Shown here: positions 28,538 through 37,540 of the stretch, in pieces | Position numbering within the stretch: position 1 is the first letter of the stretch | Layout of the letters: each line of letters begins with the position of its first letter | NCBI RefSeq assembly: GCF_036244895.1 | Contig: NZ_BQKE01000003.1 | Coordinates: 739,429-803,428, forward strand | Reading direction: 5' to 3' | DNA length: 64,000 nucleotides | DNA from: Persicobacter diffluens | GTDB taxonomy: Bacteria; Bacteroidota; Bacteroidia; Cytophagales; Cyclobacteriaceae | Position numbers and translations under genes: made by a program | Notes under the pieces: generated by a model | Told to the model about the DNA's origin: nothing | Databases searched by the model: none | Seen by the model: only the letters and a program-made list of their open reading frames with translations

Positions 28538-31300
28538 ATGAATAAAGTTTACAATCTTATGTTGTTCATGACCTTGATGGTTATGGGGAATATGGCTTGG
28601 GCGCAAGAGTTAGGCCGCATTAGCGGGCGATTGACGGATGCGCAAAAAAATGAATTATCCTTTGCGCAGATCTATTTGAAAGACACCAAATTCAATACCG
28701 TTTCAGATATTTCCGGCAAGTTCTCTATGGGTGGTATTCCGGAAGGAAACTATACCTTAATTGCTCACTATATTGGTTATGAAGATACCGAATTAGCCTG
28801 TACGGTCACTGCCGGACAAACCACCACCCTGGAGGTGGCCATGGAAGAAAATGTCATGCAGCTGGATGGCGTAATGGTTTATGGCGACGCTTCCCGCGGT
28901 CAGGCCAAAGCATTGAATGAGCAAATGAACTCCATTTCTATTAAAAATGTGGTGTCCTCTGAGCAATTCGGGACCATGCCGGACAGAAATGGTGCGGAAG
29001 CGCTACAAAGAATTCCCGGTATTTCGATTGACCGTAACCGCGGTGAGGGGGCAGGGATCCAGATTCGAGGGATTTCTTCCGAATATAACCAAATGCAGGT
29101 CAATGGAACGCCAATGCCTGGTGGAGAAGATTCACGTGGAGGTTCACTGGATTTCCTTGCAGCAGATTTGATGGACAATATTGAAGTAAAGAAAACACTT
29201 ACTCCGGATATGGACGGGGGTGCCATTGGTGGTGCGGTGAACTTTACCATGAAAGATGCACCGGAACAGTTGACCATTAAAGCGTCTACCTCCGGCGGTA
29301 AAAACTTCCACGTCGATGAGTATAATGCCGGACATGGATTAGGACTGCAGCAGCACAATATGTTTATTGGAAATCGTTTTTTCGATAACAAATTAGGGGT
29401 ATTGGTGAATGGATCTTATTACCAAACCAACCGAGGTACCGAACTTAACCAATACCTGATTGATGATGCGGACTCCTTAACCCAAAAGCGTTACAATGAT
29501 TATGACGTGCACCGGGTAAGATATGGTTATAGCGCCGCCACTGACTACCGCTTTAATGATAACCACGTCATTCGGGCAAGTTATAGCAGAAATCATTATC
29601 AGGATCACCGTATCCGCCGAAGAGCAGACTTTAACTTCCGCCGTTTGGATGAAGAGGGTGACCAAATAGATGGTGGAATGATCACTGATTACGACGAAGT
29701 AAGAGAAGTACAAAACCGATTGAAGCAAACCCAAATGGATGTATATCAAATCGGCGGAGAGCATAAATTCAATAACGGTTTGGAATTTGACTACAAATAC
29801 AGCCATATCCGCACCGCTGTTACAGAGCCGGATGGTACCCAATACTATTTCGGAAGAGATTTGAACGTGAATGATATTGCGGGCCTAAATCCCTGGGATT
29901 TAATGGCTAAAACACCCATCGCAACAGATGTTCCATTGAGCATGGGCGGCGGTGTAGGCCAAAAACAGGGTGTTCGTATTGATGAAAGTTATAATCTTGA
30001 AACCGATAATTCTTTCGTAGCTAATGCCAAAATACCTTTTGATTTTATGGGAAGCAGAACCTTCCTTCAGGGGGGATACAAAATGTGGCATAAATCAAAA
30101 GATAAGACAGCTTATCGCCATACGGCAGACCCGACAGAAGATATCAATATTTATGTCCCGGACTTCTTTTATGAAGGCATAACTTTCCGTGATCAGGCAT
30201 TTCATGATTTACCACTAGGAGAATTTAAAACGACTAATTCCGTACTGAATAATAATTATTATGCGGCGGAAATGATTAATGCCTCCTATTTAATGGCCGA
30301 TCTTCCTTGGACATCCAAATTCAATACCTTAATTGGTGCACGATTTGAGCACACCACTAACCACTATATCTTTGATGAATATGACGATGGTGAATTTGTG
30401 CAAACATTGGATGATCGTTCGTCTTATATGAACATCCTGCCCTCCATTAATGCCGTCTATCGTTTTGACAGCAAAACCAGTTTAAAAGCAGCCGTAACGC
30501 AGGGCATCGCACGCCCTTCATTTACCAGCCTTATTCCACGAGAGGTCATTGATGAAGAAGGTCGTACAATGTCCATCTCCAATCCGGACCTGAAGCCTGC
30601 TACAGCGACCAACCTGGACATCATTTTCGAGAAATACACTTCCAATATGGGTTATTTCACCGCAGGTGCTTTTGCCAAATTCATTGACGGTCAAATCGTT
30701 TCGACCAAGGAATATCATATGGTAGACGGACTACCATGGGAGATCTCTAAACCAGTCAATGCGGATCAGGCCAGACTATTTGGTTTTGAAGTGGCTTATT
30801 CCAAAAAATTCATTGACTCCGGTACTCCGGTGATTCAGTGGATGTCCGTAATGGCCAACTACACTTTCACCTGGTCAGAGCAAACCATTATCCGTGACGG
30901 TAATTCCATCGACGATGACGGCAACCTGGTAGTGGGAGACCCGATCATCCGTAAGACACGCATGGGTAATTCTCCAAGAGATATATTCAACCTTGGCTTA
31001 ACCTATGATAATCCAAACAATGGCTTAATGATCTCTTTATCCGGAAACTACCGTGCGCCACTGCTTATTGAAATGGCAGATCGTGAAGAAAGAGATGTCT
31101 ATTTTTCTCAGCAGTTCCACTTAGATTTATCCGCTGCCTATACCTTCAATAATAACTTTACCGTCTTCACTCAGATGAACAACCTGACGAATCAGATGGA
31201 AAGAGAAGTATTTGGAAACCCTTATCAGGCAGGGCATATTTTGCACCAAACCGAACAGTACGGACCAACCATTACGGTGGGTGCTCGTTTTGAATTCTAA
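28538..31300 (+). CDS. TonB-dependent outer-membrane receptor
   Basis: Outer-membrane active importer energised by TonB-ExbBD. The signal peptide MNKVYNLMLFMTLMVMGNMAWA is followed by a carboxypeptidase-regulatory-like domain (GRISGRLTDAQKNELSFAQI, then SDISGKFSMGGIPEGNYTLI). The plug follows, with PDRNGAEALQRIPGISIDR, IQIRGISSEYNQMQVNG and DMDGGAIGGAVNFTMKD, the pattern of the TonB-Xanth-Caul (TIGR01782-like) group. The rest is a long beta-barrel ending in YGPTITVGARFEF with the usual terminal Phe. No SusD partner follows, so it is not a standard Sus pair. The downstream gene, 57 bases away beyond a hairpin, encodes a secreted propeller-like protein that may share its regulation. Ligand unknown. 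Confidence 0.93.
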   Translation: MNKVYNLMLFMTLMVMGNMAWAQELGRISGRLTDAQKNELSFAQIYLKDTKFNTVSDISGKFSMGGIPEGNYTLIAHYIGYEDTELACTVTAGQTTTLEVAMEENVMQLDGVMVYGDASRGQAKALNEQMNSISIKNVVSSEQFGTMPDRNGAEALQRIPGISIDRNRGEGAGIQIRGISSEYNQMQVNGTPMPGGEDSRGGSLDFLAADLMDNIEVKKTLTPDMDGGAIGGAVNFTMKDAPEQLTIKASTSGGKNFHVDEYNAGHGLGLQQHNMFIGNRFFDNKLGVLVNGSYYQTNRGTELNQYLIDDADSLTQKRYNDYDVHRVRYGYSAATDYRFNDNHVIRASYSRNHYQDHRIRRRADFNFRRLDEEGDQIDGGMITDYDEVREVQNRLKQTQMDVYQIGGEHKFNNGLEFDYKYSHIRTAVTEPDGTQYYFGRDLNVNDIAGLNPWDLMAKTPIATDVPLSMGGGVGQKQGVRIDESYNLETDNSFVANAKIPFDFMGSRTFLQGGYKMWHKSKDKTAYRHTADPTEDINIYVPDFFYEGITFRDQAFHDLPLGEFKTTNSVLNNNYYAAEMINASYLMADLPWTSKFNTLIGARFEHTTNHYIFDEYDDGEFVQTLDDRSSYMNILPSINAVYRFDSKTSLKAAVTQGIARPSFTSLIPREVIDEEGRTMSISNPDLKPATATNLDIIFEKYTSNMGYFTAGAFAKFIDGQIVSTKEYHMVDGLPWEISKPVNADQARLFGFEVAYSKKFIDSGTPVIQWMSVMANYTFTWSEQTIIRDGNSIDDDGNLVVGDPIIRKTRMGNSPRDIFNLGLTYDNPNNGLMISLSGNYRAPLLIEMADREERDVYFSQQFHLDLSAAYTFNNNFTVFTQMNNLTNQMEREVFGNPYQAGHILHQTEQYGPTITVGARFEF

Positions 31301-31323
31301 TCTACCAATTATTATATGGGATC

Positions 31324-31350
31324 GGGAGGCAGTAAAGACTGTCTCCCATT
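31324..31350 (+). terminator. Hairpin between TonB receptor and propeller gene
   Basis: GGGAGGCAGT and ACTGTCTCCC pair around a short loop and are followed by ATTTTAATTT. It lies between the receptor stop and the next ATG (31358). It probably terminates or attenuates, giving less downstream transcript. Confidence 0.7.
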
Positions 31351-31357
31351 TTAATTT

Positions 31358-32140
31358 ATGAAAAAAATAATTTTAACAATAGCGACCATCGCTTTAGGAA
31401 CCATAGCTGTAGCGCAAAGCAATACGGAATTAAAAAGATACCAGGCGCCTGAAGCAAGGCAGGCAGTAGCGGCGGATCAGGACCATTTTTATGTAGTGGA
31501 TAATGCCCAAATTGTCAAACGCCAAAAAACAGATGGAGCTGAAGTGAGTCGCTGGAATGAAGAGGGCCTTCACCACATGAATTCTGCGGTGATTAAGGAT
31601 GGCAAGTTATATTGCGCTCACTCCAATTATCCGGAAATCCCCATGCATTCCTCCATTGAAATATTTGATCCAAAGACGATGCAACATATCGATAGCCATA
31701 GCTTTGGCATTGAAAATGGTTCTTGTACCTGGATAGATTTTCATGAAGGCCACTATTATGTCATGTTTGCACATTATGCCAATGAGGGTAAAATGCAAAC
31801 CAATCGAGACGTGAGCTGGACCCAATTAGTAAAATACGATACCGAATGGCGTCGCCTTGAAGGTTGGGTATTACCTCAGGCTTTAGTAGAGCGCGTCACT
31901 CCCTACTCTATTTCTGGTGGCATCTTTATGGAAAATGGAAAAATTCTCGCCACCCATCATCATCACGAGGAACTATACATTTTATCCTTTCCTAAAATGG
32001 GCTCCGAACTGGTTTGGGAAAAAACCATTCCCTCCCCTATTCGCGGTCAGGGAATTGCTTTTGATGAATCCGATCCCACCATACTCTGGGGCATCAATAA
32101 AAAGACCCGGGAGGTGATCAAAACCAAAATTAATTGGTAA
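31358..32140 (+). CDS. Secreted propeller-like protein of unknown function
   Basis: Signal peptide MKKIILTIATIALGTIAVAQ, then about 240 residues in repeating beta-blade style (AVAADQDHFYVVDNAQIVK, HHMNSAVIKDGKLYCAHSN, SIEIFDPKTMQHIDSHSFGI, GGIFMENGKILATHHHHEE). It resembles bacterial proteins loosely annotated as cycloisomerase- or lactonase-like, but I see no decisive catalytic motif. It lies directly downstream of the TonB receptor and is closed by a strong terminator, so it may handle the receptor's ligand in the periplasm. That link is inference. Confidence 0.75.
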   Translation: MKKIILTIATIALGTIAVAQSNTELKRYQAPEARQAVAADQDHFYVVDNAQIVKRQKTDGAEVSRWNEEGLHHMNSAVIKDGKLYCAHSNYPEIPMHSSIEIFDPKTMQHIDSHSFGIENGSCTWIDFHEGHYYVMFAHYANEGKMQTNRDVSWTQLVKYDTEWRRLEGWVLPQALVERVTPYSISGGIFMENGKILATHHHHEELYILSFPKMGSELVWEKTIPSPIRGQGIAFDESDPTILWGINKKTREVIKTKINW

Positions 32141-32144
32141 ACAT

Positions 32145-32172
32145 GAAGCATGAGTATTACTCATGCTTTTTT
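32145..32172 (+). terminator. Rho-independent terminator
   Basis: AAGCATGAG, five-base loop, CTCATGCTT, then a T-run, starting five bases after the propeller-gene stop. Confidence 0.9.
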
Positions 32173-32294
32173 AATATGCATTTTTATCTTTACTTCAAAC
32201 AGTATTTTGAAAAATATCCGTTAATCAACGTGCAAACTCCATAAATTTAATAGATATTTGCATCCATCAAAGAATAAATAGACTAAGAGTGCTG

Positions 32295-32849
32295 ATGAAA
32301 AAGTTATTATTCTCCTACCTGGGCGCAATGGCGGTAGGATCTTGTATGTTATTTTCTTCTTGTAGTTCCACTTCAAAATTTACCCAGGCCTACCGGGAAA
32401 AAATTGAAGCTGCTGGGGGTGATTTAAAAGATATTCAGTTTTATAATAACGAAAAGATTGTGCTACAATCTACCATCTCCTCTACCCAGATGGCCACCGC
32501 TAAGGGAAAAATTAAAATAAAAGAGGGTAAAATGGTGGAAACCATCACCATCCCGAAAAAAACTCCCGGTGTTTGCATTCAGGATAATGGCAATTGGGTT
32601 TTAATTTCATTCGATACTGATGATAGTCTAAATATTAGATTCTGGGGCGATAAAGCCAAAACCGCCTACAAAATAGCCGATCAGGAAGGTTGGTTGGTTT
32701 TTAAAGAAAAAGGCCTTCAGGAAATCAATTATGGCGAAAACCTTTATCAGGTTATGGAAGGCTCCAATGCAGATCTTATGATTAAGCCTGATGAAAAATC
32801 TTCTTCTCAAAAAGCCAGTAGAAAAGTAAAAGGTAGAAAATTAATGTAA
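32295..32849 (+). CDS. Small lipoprotein of unknown function
   Basis: ATG 32295 gives MKKLLFSYLGAMAVGSCMLF then FSSCSS, a lipobox with acylation expected at the second cysteine. About 160 residues follow with a beta-rich look (FYNNEKIVLQSTISSTQ, GKIKIKEGKMVETITIPKKT, GVCIQDNGNWVLISFDTDD). The tail KASRKVKGRKLM is basic. An in-frame GTG two codons upstream is less likely. I do not recognise a family. It is followed by its own terminator. Confidence 0.75.
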   Translation: MKKLLFSYLGAMAVGSCMLFSSCSSTSKFTQAYREKIEAAGGDLKDIQFYNNEKIVLQSTISSTQMATAKGKIKIKEGKMVETITIPKKTPGVCIQDNGNWVLISFDTDDSLNIRFWGDKAKTAYKIADQEGWLVFKEKGLQEINYGENLYQVMEGSNADLMIKPDEKSSSQKASRKVKGRKLM

Positions 32850-32856
32850 CAATTCA

Positions 32857-32879
32857 GGGGATGTGCTTCATCCCTTTTT
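32857..32879 (+). terminator. Rho-independent terminator
   Basis: GGGATG, loop TGCTT, CATCCC, then five Ts, eight bases after the lipoprotein stop. Confidence 0.88.
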
Positions 32880-33000
32880 GAATACCCCCTACCTCGCATT
32901 ATGTTAAATGAATTCCCATTCCTGAAAAAGTGTTCCTTCTGACGTTAATTGTGTTAGTCAAAATCAGCAATAATGGCTTTATTGCACAAAAGACATCGGT

Positions 33001-33918
33001 ATGAGCGAAGGAATAATACATATAAAATCCATCAGTGAATTGCATCAGATCATCCACTATGCACCGGCCAAACACCCTTTGATCACCATTCTGGATCCTT
33101 CCCAGGTGGAGATTACCAAGGAAATGGTGGGACAAAAATTCATGTATGATATGTATTATATCGGCCTGAAGGACCGCCGTTGTGGCATGCGCTATGGACG
33201 AAAACATTATGATTTTGCCGATGGAGTTTTGGTATTCACAGCACCTCAACAAGTGATGGCCGCCACTGTAGAAATGGGAAAAGTCGCAGGAGAAAGTGGT
33301 TGGATGCTGGTGTTCCATCCGGACCTGATCCGTAAATACCCACTCGGGCAAAATATTACCAAGTATAACTTTTTCCATTACGATAATCATGAAGCTCTGC
33401 ACCTTTCCGATCAGGAAAGGAAAACCCTGACGGATTGTGTCACAAAAATACAGGAAGAAATTGATGGTCGGATAGATGCTCATTCCGAACAGGTATTGGT
33501 TAATAATCTCGACTTGATGTTGAGTTACTGCTCGCGTTATTATGACCGGCAATTCAACACGCGGGCGGCAGAAAATTCAGATGTAGTCTCCTCGGTAGAG
33601 CATATCCTAAATGATTATTTCGAGCAGGAAAAGATCGCGGAACTAGGGCAACCTACCATCCAATACTGTGCAGAACAAGTCAACCTTTCCCCTAATTATC
33701 TGAGTGATTTACTCAAAAAGGAAACGGGAAGAACCGCTAAAGATCACATTAATGATTTTATCATTGAGAAAGCCAAAACAATGCTCCTCAATAGTCGAGA
33801 CTCTATCAGTGGAATCGCTTACACGCTCGGCTTTAACTACCCCCACTATTTCAGCAGACTCTTTAAAAGTAAAACAGGAATGACCCCTGCTCATTATCGG
33901 GATGGCGGCTTGATTTAG
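33001..33918 (+). CDS. AraC-family transcriptional regulator
   Basis: DNA-binding regulator. The N-terminal 190 residues form the sensor or cupin-like part (GVLVFTAPQQVMAATVEMG). The C-terminal 110 residues carry the double helix-turn-helix: VNLSPNYLSDLLKKETGRTA for the first, and ISGIAYTLGFNYPHYFSRLF with SKTGMTPAHYR for the second and the conserved end. The full length of 305 residues contrasts with the AraC fragment at 20405. Neither neighbour is an obvious target; the divergently placed acetyltransferase ends toward it. Ligand unknown. Confidence 0.92.
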   Translation: MSEGIIHIKSISELHQIIHYAPAKHPLITILDPSQVEITKEMVGQKFMYDMYYIGLKDRRCGMRYGRKHYDFADGVLVFTAPQQVMAATVEMGKVAGESGWMLVFHPDLIRKYPLGQNITKYNFFHYDNHEALHLSDQERKTLTDCVTKIQEEIDGRIDAHSEQVLVNNLDLMLSYCSRYYDRQFNTRAAENSDVVSSVEHILNDYFEQEKIAELGQPTIQYCAEQVNLSPNYLSDLLKKETGRTAKDHINDFIIEKAKTMLLNSRDSISGIAYTLGFNYPHYFSRLFKSKTGMTPAHYRDGGLI

Positions 33919-34052
33919 CAGAAACCCTCCTCGAAAAGGGCGAGCTTTTCCGCCCCTTATCTTCCCATATAAAAAATCTGCATTTTGCTCTCTAGATAAG
34001 TGAACAAACATAAGCTATTAAAGCGAACCCAATTTAATCGTAAAATCTATAC

Positions 34053-34670
34053 TTAGCCTATTTCCCCATCGGGAAACCGTAGTGCAATATATTGGTCCCG
34101 ATCCTCTGCACTGATTTCTCGAATAACTTTACAGGGATTCCCTGCAGCTACTACATTTTCGGGAAGACTTTTGGTCACCACAGCCCCTGCCCCGATCACC
34201 GTATTATCCCCTATCGTCACGCCGGGGCAGATCACCACATGACCACCTATCCACACATTATTTCCCACCTCAATTGCATCCCCATGCTCCCATTCAGCAT
34301 TTCGTAAATCAGCATCAAGCGGATGGCCCGCGGTATAAATCCCGACATTCGGACCAATAAAAACATGATCCCCAAAAGTTACCGGAGCCACATCCAGAAT
34401 CACCAAATTAAAATTGGCAAAAAAGTGTTTTCCTATGCGGATTTGATAGCCATAATCACAACGGAAAGGCGGTTCAATAAAGGGAATTTCAGATTCGGGA
34501 TGCAATAAACTTTTTAATAAGTCTTTCCGTTTTTCTTCCTCCTCGGGCGAAGAGCCATTAAAGGCATGCACCACTTTCCTGGCTGCCAGACGATCAGCTA
34601 CCAGTTCCCCATCACCTGCTTGATAAGCCAGTCCCTCTTTCATTCTGTTTTTCATATCCCCTTTCATCAT
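34053..34670 (-). CDS. maa: Sugar O-acetyltransferase (maltose/galactoside acetyltransferase family)
   Basis: Transfers acetyl from acetyl-CoA to a sugar hydroxyl in the cytoplasm. The N-terminal helical Mac domain (MKEGLAYQAGDGELVADRLA, then ARKVVHAFN) is followed by a left-handed parallel beta-helix of hexapeptide repeats (IRIGKHFFANFNLVILDVAP, VTFGDHVFIGPNVGIYTAGH with the catalytic His, VWIGGHVVICPGVTIG, NTVIGAGAVVTKSLPENVVA) and the closing AAGNPCKVIREI. Length and motif order match Maa/LacA; which sugar is acetylated cannot be told. ATG 34670 is the longest start; internal ATGs at codons 6 and 10 are possible. Confidence 0.9.
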   Translation of the reverse strand: MMKGDMKNRMKEGLAYQAGDGELVADRLAARKVVHAFNGSSPEEEEKRKDLLKSLLHPESEIPFIEPPFRCDYGYQIRIGKHFFANFNLVILDVAPVTFGDHVFIGPNVGIYTAGHPLDADLRNAEWEHGDAIEVGNNVWIGGHVVICPGVTIGDNTVIGAGAVVTKSLPENVVAAGNPCKVIREISAEDRDQYIALRFPDGEIG

Positions 34671-34691
34671 TACCGATTTTTATTTCCTTTA

Positions 34692-34851
34692 GAGCGTGAT
34701 TAAAAGCCTAAATTCCCAGCGAAAATTTAATTATTGCAGAAGCGACACCCAATTATTAGGAGAGAATAGCATCGCTATCGTTGAAAAATGAATCAAAAGC
34801 ATTTCCAACAATTCGAATTTGCAGCCGGAGTTGTACTGATAAACACGCACT
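34692..34851 (+). repeat. MITE-like dispersed repeat A, copy 7
   Basis: Starts GAGCGTGATTAAAAGCC and ends GATAAACACGCAC, flanked on the left by TTTA and on the right by TTATA, consistent with a TA target. The rest of 34852-35311 is AT-rich with no gene seen. Confidence 0.85.
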
Positions 34852-35311
34852 TATAATATAAACAGATTTAAACCGATTTATGCAACACCAGAGTCAATAA
34901 GACTTACGAGGCCTTATTTTCATCGCACGGAAGGTGCAATTCCTGATTATTTTTTCAACCTATTTTAGCCAAAATTGTGGTCTCCACCTTAACCCGCTTC
35001 ATGGAAAAATAATGGCAAAAGACCACTATCTATTCTTTGTTATCGGCTTGTAACTAAAAGAAGATTTTTAGGTCGTTTAAAAATTTAAAATTCATAATGA
35101 AAAATCAATAGGGCGGAAATAGTCCCAATTCACTCCCATTAATTGGAATTAGCGGCTGGATAATACGGGTTTGATAACAAGGTTTTAAGCATGCCTATTT
35201 TAGCTACCTAAAGCCCATGGAGAAAAATACCTATCCAGTAACAGATTATCATTTGACTCAAAAAGTATAAATTCAAATGACTATATTAGTCCTTTAATCA
35301 ATCCCCTTTTC

Positions 35312-36883
35312 ATGGAGAACATCATCCTTATATTTACCACATTCACGGCCGGTCTGCTTTCCTTTAAATCAAAATTCCCTCCCTTGGTCGGTTTTCTAAT
35401 CGCTGGTTTTATTCTTCATGCCCTGGGCTTTGAAAGCAATGAATATATCCAGTGGATGGCAGATACCGGAGTTACCATTCTTCTTTTCAGTATAGGCCTG
35501 AAACTGGACATTAAAATGTTAGTGGGAAAGCAGATTTGGTTAAGTGCACTATTGCATAATTTGGGCAGTACCCTTTATTTTTTCTTAGCCCTCTACGCAC
35601 TTCAATTTTTCGGACTGCCCATTTTATCCGGAATGCAATACCATCAACTGGCATTAATTGCCTTCGCGCTTTCCTTCTCCAGTACCGTATTCGCCATCAA
35701 GGCACTGCAGGAAAAAGGAGGGATGAATGCCATTTATGGCATGCTAGCCATTGGCGTATTGGTGATGCAGGACATATTTGCAGTAATCTTCATGACCATT
35801 TCCTCGGGCAAAATGCCGGAAATATGGGCCCTAAGTCTTTTTGTGCTTCCACTGATCCGCCCCCTCCTATATAAAATAATGGATATGGTCGGACACGGAG
35901 AATTACTTGTATTATATGGCATCTTTCTCACTTTTGTTCTTGGTGCAGGATTATTTCAGTATGTGGGGCTAAAACCAGATTTAGGAGCATTAATATTAGG
36001 AATCCTCATGGCAGAGCATCAAAAGGCCTCAGAATTGTCGAAATCCCTATTCAATTTAAAAGAGCTATTATTGGTTTGCTTTTTCCTTCAAATTGGCTTA
36101 TCTACAGCGCTTTCCCTGTCTGCCATAATCTTAGCATTTTTATTCATTCTACTACAGCCCATAAAAACAGTATTATACTATACACTTTTTGATTTATTTA
36201 AATTCAGAAAGCGAACATCGATATATGCTGCCATAACCCTCACGAATTATAGTGAATTCGGATTAATTGTTGGCGGACTTGGATTAAAACTAGGCTGGCT
36301 CCCTGCCGAGATATTAGTGGCCATCGCCCTGGCCGTGTCCATCTCCTTCCTTTTTGCTGCCCCACTGAACCAATACAACGATACTATTTATCTAACGATT
36401 AAAAACTTCCTCAAGGAAGGAGAATTATTTAATCAAATGGAAAGGCCCATTTCAATAGGGAATCCCGAAACGCTGATCGTCGGAATGGGACGAATTGGTA
36501 CCGGTATATATGAGGAAATGAGTCAAAATCAAACGGTAGCGGGAATTGAAATCAATGAAAATTCCATTGAACGGCACAAAAGAAAAGGTAGAAAAGTACA
36601 TCTGGGAGATGCTGTCAGTCAGGACTTCTGGCAAAGACTGGAAAATCTAAACCAAATTGGCACTGTGCTCCTGGCCATGCCCCATCATGATGCCAACACC
36701 CAAGCCACTATCCAACTAAGAAAAATAGGTTACACCGGCAAAATTGCCGCCATTGTAGAATATGAGGACCAAATCGAAAGCCTGCAAAAAGAAGGCGCCA
36801 ATGCGGTATTTAATGTCTACAGGGAAGCAGGAAAGGGTTTTGCCCACCATGTGAAGGAGCAGTTTGGAGCCCTAAAATCATAG
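35312..36883 (+). CDS. Kef-type (CPA2) cation:proton antiporter with TrkA-N domain
   Basis: Inner-membrane monovalent-cation/proton antiporter, probably K+ or Na+ exchange. Residues 1 to about 375 contain some twelve hydrophobic helices, for example FPPLVGFLIAGFILHALGF and YHQLALIAFALSFSSTVFAI (the conserved SSTVFA helix), then LGALILGILMAEHQ. From about 390 a Rossmann-type TrkA-N domain reads ETLIVGMGRIGTGIYEEM, AGIEIN and LGDAVSQDFW, expected to bind nucleotide and gate transport. At 523 residues the regulatory part is shorter than in KefB or KefC. A decayed duplicate of its last 60 codons lies at 37086-37443. Confidence 0.92.
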   Translation: MENIILIFTTFTAGLLSFKSKFPPLVGFLIAGFILHALGFESNEYIQWMADTGVTILLFSIGLKLDIKMLVGKQIWLSALLHNLGSTLYFFLALYALQFFGLPILSGMQYHQLALIAFALSFSSTVFAIKALQEKGGMNAIYGMLAIGVLVMQDIFAVIFMTISSGKMPEIWALSLFVLPLIRPLLYKIMDMVGHGELLVLYGIFLTFVLGAGLFQYVGLKPDLGALILGILMAEHQKASELSKSLFNLKELLLVCFFLQIGLSTALSLSAIILAFLFILLQPIKTVLYYTLFDLFKFRKRTSIYAAITLTNYSEFGLIVGGLGLKLGWLPAEILVAIALAVSISFLFAAPLNQYNDTIYLTIKNFLKEGELFNQMERPISIGNPETLIVGMGRIGTGIYEEMSQNQTVAGIEINENSIERHKRKGRKVHLGDAVSQDFWQRLENLNQIGTVLLAMPHHDANTQATIQLRKIGYTGKIAAIVEYEDQIESLQKEGANAVFNVYREAGKGFAHHVKEQFGALKS

Positions 36884-37085
36884 CAGACATAATAAACACT
36901 ATAGCTGAAAAGCATAGTGATGCCTGCACACTTTGGATGAAAGAAAGATGTCATTACTTATCAGTACTTCAGAGATGTGAGGAATATATAGCCTCCAATT
37001 TGCCAGCACAAATAGACCGGTATTATTCACTTCCTAACAGAAAGGAAGGAGGCATTTCAACAGATTAACAATTTTTTTTCAGCAA

Positions 37086-37443
37086 TGTGCCATCATGATG
37101 CATATACTCGGACAACCATCCAACTTAAAGCGGTTTAAACGCCAAAATTCGCAGCAAAAATTTGATTATTGCAGAAGCGTTAAAGGATTGTTGTGAGAGA
37201 ATAGTAATGCTAGTGTTGCGGAATTATCCAAAATAGCTTCCAATAATTCAAATTTGCAGTCAGATGATGCGCTATTAAACATGCGCTTAGGTTTTAAAGG
37301 TAAAATTGCCGCCATCGTGGAATAGGAAGATCAGATCGAAAGCCTCAAAAAAGATGGGGCAGATCCGTTTTTAATGTCTATCAGGAAGTTGGAAAAGGTT
37401 TTGCACGACTTGCGTAGCAGCTGTTTGGGGCAAAAAATAACCA
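37086..37443 (+). pseudogene. Decayed duplicate of antiporter C-terminus, split by repeat A
   Basis: Bases 37086-37129 translate as CHHDAYTRTTIQLK, matching PHHDANTQATIQLR of the intact antiporter. After the repeat A copy the frame resumes at about 37291 as GFKGKIAAIVE, a stop, EDQIESLKKDGAD, then (shifted) FNVYQEVGKGFA and LFGAKN. These match GYTGKIAAIVEYEDQIESLQ and its continuation. The fragment has an in-frame stop, at least one frameshift and the element insertion, so it is dead. Confidence 0.85.
37130..37288 (+). repeat. MITE-like dispersed repeat A, copy 8, inserted in antiporter remnant
   Basis: Starts AGCGGTTTAAACGCC and ends TATTAAACATGCGCT, with CTTA on the left and TTAG on the right. 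It lies exactly between two parts of the antiporter remnant, so its outer limits are fixed by homology, which is independent evidence that the repeat moves as a discrete unit. Confidence 0.88.
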
Positions 37444-37514
37444 TCAGAAACAGGTTTATTAGCCTTTCTATGCTGCAAGAGCAGGTATAAAATACCTATT
37501 TCAATAAATATTTA

Positions 37515-37522
37515 TATCTTTG
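37515..37522 (+). promoter_or_regulatory. Candidate -7 box for the WG-repeat gene
   Basis: TATCTTTG matches TAnnTTTG and lies 19 bases before the ATG at 37541. No clear -33 element. Confidence 0.45.
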
Positions 37523-37540
37523 AGGTGAACTACCTTTAAT

